A stretch of DNA of 64,000 nt from Hyphomicrobiales bacterium (lineage in GTDB: Bacteria > Pseudomonadota > Alphaproteobacteria > Rhizobiales > Methyloligellaceae): the NCBI GenBank assembly GCA_028280515.1, contig JANQLP010000107.1:17479-81478 (forward strand). Reading direction: 5' to 3'. This document shows, in pieces, positions 26,296 to 35,001 of the stretch (within the stretch, counting starts at the first letter, position 1; every line of letters starts with the position of its first letter). Both the position numbers and the translations under genes were made by a program. The notes beneath the pieces were generated by a model. That model did no database searches. It had not been told where the DNA came from and was given only the letters and a program-made list of their open reading frames with translations.

Positions 26296-26360
26296 TGCAG
26301 ATCAAGACGGACAGTGCGAGTCGACACGAAGAACTGTGTGATCGAAATGGGAACCGCCAT
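26292..26360 (-). CDS. 22-codon leader ORF upstream of potA-like gene
   Basis: ATG 26360 is preceded by a strong GGAGG and opens a 22-residue peptide beginning MAVPISITQF and ending DLQ. Its TGA overlaps the GTG of the transporter ATPase by the GTGA arrangement. The strong ribosome site and exact overlap suggest that ribosomes finishing the leader restart at the GTG. Whether the peptide itself matters is unknown. Confidence 0.45.
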   Translation of the reverse strand: MAVPISITQFFVSTRTVRLDLQ

Positions 26361-26452
26361 GGAAACATACCTCCCTGTCGGCGCGTCTGCGCTCTTGTTC
26401 CCCGGCCCATTGTCAGCCCGTCTCTTTCACGGGGCACCATGCCAAGGTTATA

Positions 26453-26466
26453 AGTATAAGCATACT
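26453..26466. promoter_or_regulatory. AGTAT-N4-ATACT operator candidate
   Basis: AGTATAAGCATACT overlaps the -10 box of the pot-operon promoter. The same inverted repeat with the same four-base spacing recurs at 29480-29493 and 34376-34389. It is a candidate operator for the TetR-family protein at 30825-31550. Confidence 0.5.
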
Positions 26467-26493
26467 GTATTTTTCAAATACCACTCCTGTCAA
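26463..26493 (-). promoter_or_regulatory. sigma-70-type promoter of the pot-like operon
   Basis: On the minus strand TTGACA (26493-26488), an 18-bp spacer and TACAGT (26469-26464). The -10 is covered by the AGTAT/ATACT operator. The same arrangement, with shared flanking sequence TGTCAACAATCATT, is found at 29491-29520. Confidence 0.55.
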
Positions 26494-26891
26494 CAATCAT
26501 TAGCATCCCATCTGCGAGGTCTTGCGGCCGGCCGCTATGTCGCGGAAGTGCTGGGTTTTGGGGTGCGGAAGGGGCTTAAATCCTGTATCGCTTCGTTCGA
26601 CACAGTGGCGCGTTCCGACCATGCGGCTCGAAGAACCAGTCGCAATTGTATTGATTCCAGGTGCGCCAGCCCGCGTCTTTGAAGCTAGGCCTTTGCGGTA
26701 CACGCCGCTGCTGGACAGTCAGTCTGGGATCGGCAGTGTGCGACCGTGCATTTCACCGGCCTCCAAGGCAAGCCGTGCCCGTCTTTTCCATGCTGTTGAA
26801 AACGACGCGCGCACTACATCACCACAAAGGGATCGGTGCGCTTCAAAGTAGAGATCTTAAGAGTACACCGGTCCAGATGGCCACGAGGTCG

Positions 26892-27662
26892 TCAACGTTG
26901 GCCGCCGGTGACATCGATCGTGACACCTGTCACGAAGTCGGCATCGTTCGAGGCGAGAAAGCAGATCACACCGGCTTGGTCTTCCGCGCTCGGCAGTCGG
27001 CCGAGGGGGATGTTAGCAAGGATCGCCGCCTTGTTTTGCTCGCTCCTTTCGTCCCAAAGCGGCGCGACCCGCTCTGTCAGGGTCAGGCCGGGTGCGATCG
27101 CGTTGCAGGTGATGCCGAAGGGGCCGAGTTCGAAGGAGAGCTTGCGGGTAAGCGCGATCAGGCCGCCCTTTGCCGCGGCATATGCAGAGCTGCTGACCGA
27201 GCTCAGGCCGCGCCCAGCGATCGACGAGACATTAATGATCTTGCCCGCGCCGCGCGCTTTCATGGCTGGGACCACGGCGTTGATGGAAAGGAAGCTTCCG
27301 GTCAGGTTGAAGTCGACCAGGTTCCGCCAGTCGTCAAGCGTGAGAGCGTCGATCGTTGTCCCGGAGTCGCTGATGATCGTGCCGCCGCCCACCGTGTTGA
27401 TCAGGATGTCGATCCGGCCTTCCTGCGACAGCGTGTCGGCTATGACCTGCGTCACGTCGGCCGGATCGAGCGCATTGGATGGCCGCGCGATGATGCTACC
27501 TGGCTCCGCGGAGGCCCGCGCGGCAAGTTGATCCAGCCCGTCCTGGTTTAGGTCCACCGCCATGACAGTCGCGCCCTCGGCCGCCATCCGAGCCGCCGTG
27601 GCCCGGCCGATCCCGCTCGCAGCGCCGGTCACGACCGCGATCTTCCCACTGAACCTGTCCAT
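26892..27662 (-). CDS. short-chain dehydrogenase/reductase
   Basis: A 256-residue SDR starting at ATG 27662 (MDRFSGK) behind GGAGG. TGAASGIG, VAVDLNQD, NTVGGG (in place of NNAG), INVSSIAGRGLSSVSSSAYAAAK and IDVTGGQR are visible. The Asp after beta-2 suggests NAD. It lies between the pot operon and the second orphan binding protein on the same strand; its own promoter was not identified. Confidence 0.9.
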   Translation of the reverse strand: MDRFSGKIAVVTGAASGIGRATAARMAAEGATVMAVDLNQDGLDQLAARASAEPGSIIARPSNALDPADVTQVIADTLSQEGRIDILINTVGGGTIISDSGTTIDALTLDDWRNLVDFNLTGSFLSINAVVPAMKARGAGKIINVSSIAGRGLSSVSSSAYAAAKGGLIALTRKLSFELGPFGITCNAIAPGLTLTERVAPLWDERSEQNKAAILANIPLGRLPSAEDQAGVICFLASNDADFVTGVTIDVTGGQR

Positions 27663-28192
27663 TTCAGACGTCCTCCTTCGGTTTGACGCTTTGGGTTTTG
27701 AACCAGCCCGAAACATGGACGCTGTGATGCGCAGTCGGATACCGGCAAGCTCGCTGCTCGGAGCGACCGTGGTCGTTGACGGACTTGGATCACGCAGCGT
27801 CGCCGACGTTCGGGGATTCGGAATTGCCCTGCGCGGTCTCCATGGCCCCGGCTTCCCCAGCGTCTGATCCGACTCCGCCCGACCGAGCCGCGCTCTCTTC
27901 CGCTCAAGCTCCTTCAGGAGATGAGCCTGATCTATCTCCGGTCCACTGTGCTAGCGGGCCAGCGGTAGCCTCTCTGCTCCGAGACCCCGGTCTGACAACA
28001 AGCCTTGCGATCCATCCGAGCCTGCGAAGGCCATACGTCTGTCTCACGCAAGTGACTGATGATTTGCTCGACCGTTTAAGGCTTCCTGGCCATACGGATC
28101 TTCCACATCACGATGATCCAGCCCGAAGGCTCCTCTAACGCTCAGATTGGACCTGGATCGAGGGTTGGATTCATATGCCTCTCCGCAAGAGC
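27663..28192. other. intergenic stretch, nothing recognised
   Basis: About 530 bp between two minus-strand genes. A 120-codon plus-strand frame (27776-28138) is proline- and serine-rich, with no family resemblance and no ribosome site I would trust. I see no gene, RNA or repeat here. Confidence 0.4.
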
Positions 28193-29416
28193 CTACAGTC
28201 CTGCTTGTACTTCGGCGACGATGCGCTCCATTTCCACGAAGTTCTGGCCGGGTACCGACAAGAAGGTTCGGGCAAACATCTCATCAGGCGTCGAGATGCC
28301 CAGCTCGTCCAACCGTTCGGACGAGACCCGGTCCAAAGTCGACCTGTTCGAATGCCCGTACCCATATGAGTCGACCAAGAACGCGCCGGAGTCGGGCGCG
28401 AGAATGGCGTTCATGTAGTCATAGGCCAAGTCGTCTTTCTCGCTGTCCTCACCAACCAGCATCAAGCCGCAGACCCAGGTCAGCATGCCCTCTTTCGGGT
28501 TGGCCATGCGTACCGGAATGCCCTCGCTAACCAACGTTGCGCTATGTTCGTTCCAGCAGTCTGCGATCACCACGTCACCGGTGGCCAGGGACTGGGTGAG
28601 TTGTGTGCTGCTTTCCCAATAGAAGTTGAGAAGATCCCTTTGCCCAACGAGCGCTTCCTTGACGTTATCCAGGTCCTCCTCCGTCATGTTGATGGGGTCC
28701 TCGACGCCAATGGCGAGTGCCACGCCACGGAAGTTGTCGACGCCATTGCTGGCCGACATGCGCCCGGCAAACCGCGGATCAAGCATCAGCTGCCAGCTCT
28801 CTTCCTCGGGCGAGATATCGACCAGATCGGTGCGGTAGCAAAACGAGATGTTGCCCCAGTCGACGGGTACCAAAATCACCGACTCGCCATCTGGCGCAAC
28901 GACGCCGGGCATTTCCTGCAGCCTTGGGAACACGGAGTCCCAGTGATCGAGCCGGGACACGTCGATCGGTCGAACCCGCCCGGCATCCCACCATCGGTAG
29001 GCATCGGACGCGCATGTGTGGACCAAATCCGGGTTGAAACCGGCTTGAACCTTCGTGAATGCCTCGGTCGACCCAGCCATAAAGGCAAAGTCCGGCGCCC
29101 GGCCGTGCTTGTCTATGTAAGGCTGGTGCATTTCTGGCACTTCGTAGCCGCTCCAAGAGAAAACCAGCAGTTCGTCGTCCGCACCGAGGGCTCTGCGGCC
29201 GCTGCCATGACCCACGACGAGGCCGGCGCCGGCTAACCCGCTGATAAAACCGCGGCGCGTCAAACGGCCAAGCGACGCTAACGTCGAAGACTGCCCGCGC
29301 GCTCCCTCATGCTTCGGCGATTGCAATGAATCATCTCGGCAAGCCAGACCCGCCCTCGCGACGTCGCTGTTCTTGCCATCGGCCGTCAAGGCCGGCGCTG
29401 TGTCGGTAGTGATCAT
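28193..29416 (-). CDS. ABC transporter substrate-binding protein, PotD-like, Tat-exported, orphan
   Basis: A 407-residue binding protein from ATG 29416 (GGGGAG just upstream). A long N-terminal region of about 50 residues precedes the twin-arginine signal RLTRRGFISGLAGAGLVVG, so folded export by Tat is expected. The mature start LLVFSWSGYEVPEMHQPYI is PotD-like. There is no permease of its own, but its promoter is a near copy of the pot-operon promoter, so it may be an alternative binding protein for that transporter (inference). Similar to the protein at 1715-2827. Confidence 0.88.
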   Translation of the reverse strand: MITTDTAPALTADGKNSDVARAGLACRDDSLQSPKHEGARGQSSTLASLGRLTRRGFISGLAGAGLVVGHGSGRRALGADDELLVFSWSGYEVPEMHQPYIDKHGRAPDFAFMAGSTEAFTKVQAGFNPDLVHTCASDAYRWWDAGRVRPIDVSRLDHWDSVFPRLQEMPGVVAPDGESVILVPVDWGNISFCYRTDLVDISPEEESWQLMLDPRFAGRMSASNGVDNFRGVALAIGVEDPINMTEEDLDNVKEALVGQRDLLNFYWESSTQLTQSLATGDVVIADCWNEHSATLVSEGIPVRMANPKEGMLTWVCGLMLVGEDSEKDDLAYDYMNAILAPDSGAFLVDSYGYGHSNRSTLDRVSSERLDELGISTPDEMFARTFLSVPGQNFVEMERIVAEVQAGL

Positions 29417-29476
29417 CACTCCCCCCGTGGTTTGTAGTTGTAGTCGCACCCTTATGGTGAATCTGCTTATCTCTTA

Positions 29477-29496
29477 TACAGTATGCTCATACTGTA
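29477..29496. promoter_or_regulatory. 20-bp palindromic operator (TACAGTATG type)
   Basis: TACAGTATGCTCATACTGTA has perfect nine-base arms around CT. It overlaps the -10 hexamer of the binding-protein promoter. This is the best copy of the motif found at 26453, 31846 and 34376. Confidence 0.65.
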
Positions 29497-29520
29497 TTTC
29501 GCTGAAAGTGACACTGTCAA
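29491..29520 (-). promoter_or_regulatory. sigma-70-type promoter of the orphan binding protein
   Basis: Minus strand TTGACA (29520-29515), 18-bp spacer, TACAGT (29496-29491), with the palindrome above on the -10. A transcript would carry a leader of roughly 65-70 bases before ATG 29416. Confidence 0.55.
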
Positions 29521-30088
29521 CAATCATTGGCGTCCCTCTTGCGAGACATTGAGCACTCGTCAGGTTCCTCAGGAAGTGCGGTTGGAGAAGCCGCAAAGCG
29601 ATCTGAGGTTCTGTTCGGCGGCGTCCGCTACGGCGGCGCTTTCGATGGCGTCATCTGCTCAATCAATAGAATCATACTGATCCGTCGCGCCCGGAACTCA
29701 TCGCGCCAGAAACACCTGTTACGATGATTCTGGCACCTACATCATTGTGGCAATCCGCGAGAGGAAAAGTGCACTCGATCGGTCGCCGTGGCGATGCGTG
29801 CTGTCGCTCTGATCTCCGCGACGATCCGCGCAATCTCCGCGCCAGCCATCGACGAAAGAAGCGGCGTCCGGAGATAGGTCCCCATACTCATCAAGACTTC
29901 GGGACAATCGACGGCATTGTCGTCGGTGCGAGAAACGGCCTTCTCGTCGCTGACCCAGGCAAGCCTCGTTCAACGACTTCCGTTGCCTCGACGCTTGAGA
30001 AGCGAGAAAAATCGACCGTTCTCGCCCTATCTTCGGCCGCCCGACCTATGCTGTAACGATCAAACCGGCAATGGCCGCATCCTTCGCG
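29521..30088. other. intergenic stretch with no intact gene
   Basis: Upstream of the binding-protein promoter. The minus strand near 29740-29960 gives a frame containing DNAVDCPEVLMSMGTYLRTP that could be part of a decayed gene, but I cannot assign a family. Otherwise nothing is recognised. Confidence 0.35.
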
Positions 30089-30828
30089 TCAGACCATTCC
30101 TCGTCCTCCATCGACCGGCAGGGACACGCCGGTGATGAGTGATGTGTTGTCAGAGAGTAGGAATTCGATGACGGCCGCTACTTCATCCGGATCGGCCGTT
30201 CGGTGCAACGGGCAGTTCTTGATCCACTCCTCGCGAGCGGGGCCGGTATAGACATCGGCGCGCATCATTTCCGTGTCGACCCAACCAGGCAGAATGCAAT
30301 TAGCCCTGATTCCGTAATCCGCTCCCTCCATAGCAACCGCCTGGCTGAGTTGGAGGATCGCGCTCTTGGTCGCGCCACAGGGACCATGATGGGTTTCATC
30401 CGAGCGGCGGCCCGTGACGCGATGAAGACGATGGCGCCTTTTCGGCGCGGTTTCATGACGCGAAATGCCGCCTGAACCGGTATCAGCGATCCCGTGACGT
30501 TGATTTCGAATTGACGGTTTCAGGTTTCCAGGTCGACGGTGTCGATTGGTGCAAGCAGAACGACCCCGGCTGCAGGTACCAGCCCTTCGAGGGGGCGAAG
30601 CTCTTCTTCTGCGGCCTGAATTGCTGCATCGACACAGTCCGGATCTGTTACGTCGCCCTGGAGTCCAAGTGCGCGCGCCCCGTTCTTTTCGATGTCACGA
30701 GCGACCGCCCCAACAGCCTCGGCGTCCCGATCATCGCCACACACTGAATAGCCGCCGACCGCAAGCCGATAGGCAATCGCCTTACCGATTCCGGATCCGG
30801 CGCCGGAGACGAATGCGGCGGCATTCAC
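30089..30828 (-). pseudogene. short-chain dehydrogenase pseudogene
   Basis: Minus-strand SDR beginning at GTG 30828, which overlaps the TetR stop (GTGA). SGAGSGIGKA and the middle region are intact up to TVDLET, where a TGA (near 30520) interrupts NRQFEINVTGSL; a Trp codon is expected there. A one-base loss near MKP-HHG (about 30390) shifts the frame, after which GATKSAILQLSQAVAMEGADYGI to VDGGRGMV is readable. The active-site Tyr of YxxxK is Cys (PCGATK). Three independent lesions indicate a non-functional gene. Close to the intact SDR at 3888-4640. Confidence 0.85.
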
Positions 30829-31550
30829 TTGGCTGCTGCTTTCTTCCGCTTCGCCGCTCTCGCCTTATCCGACTCAGACTTTTTCCCTGTCTTTGCGACC
30901 CGTTCGGTCAACTCTCCCTGCTTATCCTTGTTCCCGTTTGCGGCCTTAATTTCCTGTTCGATCAGGTCGCAGAAGTGATCGAGCCAGGTCCCTATCTTTT
31001 GCTCAACTTCCTCCGGGTCCCGGACGACCGAGATAATGCTAATGCTCCGAAGAAAGATGTTCGTATAGTCATCAAGGATCTCGAAGATCGACGAATTGTC
31101 GAAGACATCGGGGCCGAAGATCTTCCGATAAAGATCTTTCGATCGCTTTCTGTTCTGGAGAGAAACTTCCCTGCCATGCCAACGCAAGACCGGGTCGGTC
31201 CGCTGCGCCATAAAAAACTCGTTGGAGATATTGTTTAGATAACCGCTCTGTATCTCCAGTATGGTACGCAGGAAGTACATGATATCGCCGCGGTTTCGGA
31301 TCCGCAGAGCTTCAAAACGTTCTTCAAGCGCCTCAGTGCGCTGTTTGTGGAAGCTCTCAATCAGACCGATGATCAGCTTCTCTTTCGACGAGAAGTGATG
31401 CATGTAGGCGCCTATCGAAAGGCCCGCTTTTGTCACAACCTTGGAAACAGTGAGGTTGCTGTAGCCCTCCTTTTCCAACTGCTCCATTCCGGCCTGCAGG
31501 ATTCGTTGGCGTGTGTAGGTCGAGCGCTTCTGTCTCGGACCATCGTTCAT
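30825..31550 (-). CDS. TetR/AcrR-family transcriptional regulator
   Basis: A 241-residue repressor. The helix-turn-helix is residues about 14-60 (TRQRILQAGMEQLEKEGYSNLT... GLSIGAYMHHFSSKEKLI). The ligand-binding C-terminal domain follows. The last 40 residues are highly basic (KTGKKSES... KARAAKRKKAAAK), beyond the usual family end. ATG 31550 is used. Divergent from MmgE/PrpD and co-oriented with a decayed SDR. TACAGTATG palindromes at 26453, 29477, 31846 and 34376 surround it and are its likely targets; no copy lies directly before its own gene. Confidence 0.92.
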   Translation of the reverse strand: MNDGPRQKRSTYTRQRILQAGMEQLEKEGYSNLTVSKVVTKAGLSIGAYMHHFSSKEKLIIGLIESFHKQRTEALEERFEALRIRNRGDIMYFLRTILEIQSGYLNNISNEFFMAQRTDPVLRWHGREVSLQNRKRSKDLYRKIFGPDVFDNSSIFEILDDYTNIFLRSISIISVVRDPEEVEQKIGTWLDHFCDLIEQEIKAANGNKDKQGELTERVAKTGKKSESDKARAAKRKKAAAK

Positions 31551-31845
31551 ACCAGCACCTCTCACGTGTTTCGTTTCAACACCAAGCCGCCATTGGAAGC
31601 AGTCGATCGATACGGCGATATCGACTCACTCTCAAGCTAAGTGCGCAAGCGTAGCGGCAAGAACAAGCACGCGACAATAAATCTCTTCTGGAACAGGACA
31701 CGATGAAACCGCCGAAGTGTCGCTGCGGTGGCCACTTTCGTGGTTGAACCGATGCGCCCAACGGTATTGGTTGAGCGGACATGGGCGTGCGCTCACTTGG
31801 GCACAGGCTGAATTATGTTGCCGTATGCCGGCTTCTACTGTCTAT

Positions 31846-31856
31846 ATACAGTATGG
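31846..31856. promoter_or_regulatory. TACAGTATG half-operator at the MmgE/PrpD start
   Basis: ATACAGTATGG contains one arm of the palindrome at 29477 and includes the proposed ATG. The second arm (GTATT) is poor. A bound regulator here would cover the translation start. Confidence 0.35.
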
Positions 31857-33205
31857 ACGTATTGGAAAAGCTGGCCGAGTTCGCGGTGCGGGTGAGCCCT
31901 GCCGACTTGCCGGATCGAGTGCGCGCTAGAACCGCCCTGATCCTGGCTGACACGATTGGCGCTATCGTCGGTGGCGCCGCCGAGCCCGAGGTTCAGTCGC
32001 TGTCGCGCCGGTTAGCCGGTAAGGGGACGGTACCGCTTCTAGGGACGAACAGACGGTACACACCCGGTACTGCGGCGCTGTTGAACGGGACGGCCGGAAC
32101 CAGCCTGGAGATGGACGAGGCTCATCAGTACTGCAAGAACCACCCGGCGATCCACACCATTCCTGCGGTGCTGTCAGCGGCGGTCGACCAGGACCCAACA
32201 GGATGCGATCTCCTTACGGCCATCACGATAGCCTACGAAGTGGGCGCGCGAATAGGTATTGCAACTGACTTACGACCTGCCATGCATACCCACGGATCAT
32301 GGGGGACGATCTGTGCGGCAGTAGCAGTCGCCCGCCTTAGCAATGCAAGTGCTGCGTCGATGCTGGACGCTATAAACATGGCCGCCAGCCTTGGGCTTGC
32401 GACATCGAGGCGGACCATGCTGGAAGGCGGTACTGTGCGTAACACGTTCGCCGGGGTCTCCAGCCAACTAGGCGTACTCGTCGGTGATTTGCTCGCCTCG
32501 GGATACACCGGGGACCAGAGTGGCGTCATTGAGGTCTTTGGGCGCGTTGTAAGCGACACCTTCGACACTGACGCCTTGATTGCCAATCTCGGCGAGCGCT
32601 GGGAGGTGGAGCGGAACTACTTCAAGGCCCACGCCTGCTGCGGATACAACCATGCAGCAATCAACGCACTGAACCGCGTAAGGGCCGATACTTCAGATTT
32701 GGATCTTAAGTCGATCCGGTCGATCGACGTCGAAACCTACGCACTTGCGGTCGAACTCAGCGATCCTGCGCCGAAGAACGTGCTGGCCAGTAAGTTTTCG
32801 GTTCCCTTCGCCTTGGCGACAACCTTGTGGAACGGCGATGCGGGCGTCGAGAGCTTCACGTCTGGCACCATTGCCAATCACGACATACTCGACCTTGCTG
32901 CAAAGGTCCGCCTGAAGGAGGACGAGTCGATGACAGCGAGTCTGCCCGACCGTCGCCCGGCGCGTGTCACCCTCCGTTTGGCAGATGGAACGTCACGCGA
33001 AGCAGAAGTCGACATGCGTGAAAATGATGCGCCGCGACAGCCATCAACGGCCGATTTGCGCCAAAAGTATCTCTCTCTTACGACGCGACTTTGGCGAGAG
33101 GACGCGGCAGAAGCGATCTGGGACTCCATCATGGCGATCGATTCCGCGCCCTCGACGGCGTCACTGTTTGCTGCCATGGCGTCGGCGACGCGGCAGTATG
33201 AGTGA
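31853..33205 (+). CDS. MmgE/PrpD-family protein
   Basis: A 450-residue protein of the 2-methylcitrate dehydratase/cis-aconitate decarboxylase/iminodisuccinate epimerase family. LADTIGAIVGGAAEPE, LLNGTAGTSLEMDEAH and FKAHACCGYNHAAIN are typical segments. The family catalyses anti-eliminations or decarboxylations on polycarboxylates. MDVLEKLAEF at ATG 31853 matches the normal family start; a longer frame opens at 31781 with a weak ribosome site. No clear Shine-Dalgarno precedes 31853. Confidence 0.88.
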   Translation: MDVLEKLAEFAVRVSPADLPDRVRARTALILADTIGAIVGGAAEPEVQSLSRRLAGKGTVPLLGTNRRYTPGTAALLNGTAGTSLEMDEAHQYCKNHPAIHTIPAVLSAAVDQDPTGCDLLTAITIAYEVGARIGIATDLRPAMHTHGSWGTICAAVAVARLSNASAASMLDAINMAASLGLATSRRTMLEGGTVRNTFAGVSSQLGVLVGDLLASGYTGDQSGVIEVFGRVVSDTFDTDALIANLGERWEVERNYFKAHACCGYNHAAINALNRVRADTSDLDLKSIRSIDVETYALAVELSDPAPKNVLASKFSVPFALATTLWNGDAGVESFTSGTIANHDILDLAAKVRLKEDESMTASLPDRRPARVTLRLADGTSREAEVDMRENDAPRQPSTADLRQKYLSLTTRLWREDAAEAIWDSIMAIDSAPSTASLFAAMASATRQYE

Positions 33206-33281
33206 TGACCCCAGAGTTCGCGGGGGCAGGGACGCCGCATTGCACTTCTCCAATTCAAGCATAAAGGCGTGAGGTGATCTC

Positions 33282-34154
33282 ATGGCAGAAGCTGTCATTA
33301 TCACCGCGGCGCTAACGGGCGCCGGGGCTTCAACGTCGAAGTCGCCTTACGTCCCCGTTACGCCCATGGAAATTGCAGACGAGGCAATCGCGGCGGCGTC
33401 CGCTGGCGCCGCAATCGTCCACATTCATGTCCGCGATCCCGTGACCAAGGCAGCGAGCAGCGATCTTGAGCTCTACGCAGAGACCGTCGGACGTATTCGC
33501 GAGTCTGGAACGGACGTCCTCATCAATCTGACGACAGGTGTCGGGGCGCGCTTCGTTCCGGATGAAACGGATCCATCGCGTGGCGGACCGGGGACATCGC
33601 TATCCGGACCGTTGCAGCGCGTTCATCATGTCGTCGACCTAAAGCCGGACATATGCAGTTTAGACGTCGCGACTATGAATTTCGGTGAGTACGCATTCCT
33701 GAATATCCCGCGCGACTTGCGGCTTATGGCAGCCGAGATCAAGAAGGCCGGCGTGAAGCCAGAACTCGAAGTGTTCGAGCTCGGTCATATTCGTCTAGCC
33801 GCAAAACTTGCCGAAGAAGGGCTGATCGACGCGCCGTCGTTGTTTCAACTCTGCCTTGGCATCCCTTGGGGGGCGCCGGCAACGGCTGAAACAATGATCT
33901 CGATGCAACGGCAGCTACCGCACGGGGCGATTTGGTCCAGTTTTGGCATATCGCGCGCAAACTTCACGATGGCTGCTCAGGCCGTGATCCTTGGGGGCCA
34001 TGTTAGAACCGGTCTTGAAGACAACCTCTACATGGGTCCTGGCGTGCTTGCTAGATCGAATGGCGAGCTGGTCGAGCGCGTTGTGCAGATCGTCGAGGTG
34101 CTCGGTGCCACGATTGCATCACCGTCGGACGCCCGGCGCATTCTCCACCTGTAA
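33282..34154 (+). CDS. beta-keto acid cleavage enzyme (BKACE/DUF849 family)
   Basis: A 290-residue TIM-barrel enzyme of the Kce family, which condenses a beta-keto acid with acetyl-CoA and yields acetoacetate plus a CoA ester. Visible motifs: ITAALTGAG, the zinc-binding HIHVRDP (about residue 47-53), ELEVFELGHI, and the catalytic-region Glu in TGLEDNLYM. The specific beta-keto acid (for example 3-keto-5-aminohexanoate or dehydrocarnitine in known members) cannot be inferred. 76 bp downstream of MmgE/PrpD. Confidence 0.92.
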   Translation: MAEAVIITAALTGAGASTSKSPYVPVTPMEIADEAIAAASAGAAIVHIHVRDPVTKAASSDLELYAETVGRIRESGTDVLINLTTGVGARFVPDETDPSRGGPGTSLSGPLQRVHHVVDLKPDICSLDVATMNFGEYAFLNIPRDLRLMAAEIKKAGVKPELEVFELGHIRLAAKLAEEGLIDAPSLFQLCLGIPWGAPATAETMISMQRQLPHGAIWSSFGISRANFTMAAQAVILGGHVRTGLEDNLYMGPGVLARSNGELVERVVQIVEVLGATIASPSDARRILHL

Positions 34155-35001
34155 TCCCGCTCGTCTGCGGCAGGTCGAGCAATCAGGCAGGAAACGACAA
34201 TTGACCAGCCGAGACGGTATATCTGTATCAATTTTCTCGTAGCGAATGATGGCATCGGTCTTCCGATTTGACAGAGACGCGCTGCGAATAGGCCTTCTGC
34301 CGTCGACTTTTGCTCAGCATCGGCTCATTGCCGATCGGCACTTAACGAAAGTCGAGGATTGCTACCAACAAAAAAAGTATGAATATACTGTTATGTGGTA
34401 GGCTGGTATTTGAACGAGGGATTGGTCTGCGACGGAAGTCCGAATGGAGCCCGAAGGGAAAAGCAATGCACACACGTGTTGCGCTACACGTGGTTGGCGG
34501 TCTCATGCGGCGGTTAAGCGGGACGCTGTTCAAGTGCTCAGTTGATACCGCCTGGCCGTCCGCGCCATCGACGCAGAGCCTCGACACGCCGGATCGAGTG
34601 ATCGGCCAGGTGGTCGTTTGGACATTGCGCCGTAGCACCGATGAGGCCGGCTTCGCGGCGGAGGTCGTTCCAAGTGCGTGTGAGACCGGCGCTCCTGGGT
34701 TCGTCTGTACGAAGCTCGTCGGGGCGAGGGTCTGGAATGATGCCATCGAGCGTGTCGACGACTCGGGACTGTTAGAACGCTCTTCGACCGTACTGGCTGA
34801 CCGACGGACGAGGCGAGACTCGCTAGTCGTCGGACCATGGCCGAAGCGCTTTAGCAGTAAGAAGTTGCTCGGGATCGATGGTGGACGGGGCGCAACTCAC
34901 CATGAAGTCGACAGGCAGATCGGGGCACAGAAATGGGCGTTGTCCGCTGCCGCAGCGTTCGAGCGCAGCAGCGCGCAGATCTGAAAGAAGGAGTCATTGG
35001 T
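34155..35001. other. intergenic region with operator and a doubtful ORF
   Basis: 847 bp between the BKACE and PPOX genes. It contains the AGTAT/ATACT operator (34376-34389). A 201-codon plus-strand frame (34379-34984) starts within that operator and ends 17 bp before the PPOX gene. I find no domain, signal peptide or family resemblance in it, so I do not call it a gene. Confidence 0.35.
34376..34389. promoter_or_regulatory. AGTAT-N4-ATACT operator candidate
   Basis: AGTATGAATATACT has the arms and spacing of the sites at 26453 and 29480. It lies about 610 bp before the PPOX-reductase-aminotransferase unit, suggesting a long leader or a missing gene between. Confidence 0.45.

Larger units (their letters stand above)
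26361..26891. other. promoter region and unassigned sequence
   Basis: The left 140 bp hold the leader ORF's ribosome site, an operator and promoter for the pot operon. From 26500 to 26891 I see no convincing gene; plus-strand frames are shadows of the SDR or low quality. Confidence 0.4.

Noticed and set aside
26500..26891. Small plus-strand ORF with Met-Arg-Leu start
   Set aside because: Overlaps the SDR end in antisense and shows no conserved features.
27776..28138. 120-codon plus-strand ORF in the intergenic gap
   Set aside because: Pro/Ser-rich, without a ribosome site or any family resemblance.
34379..34984. 201-codon plus-strand ORF before the PPOX gene
   Set aside because: No domain, signal or family resemblance, no ribosome site, and the start lies inside an operator; kept only as a note in the intergenic feature.
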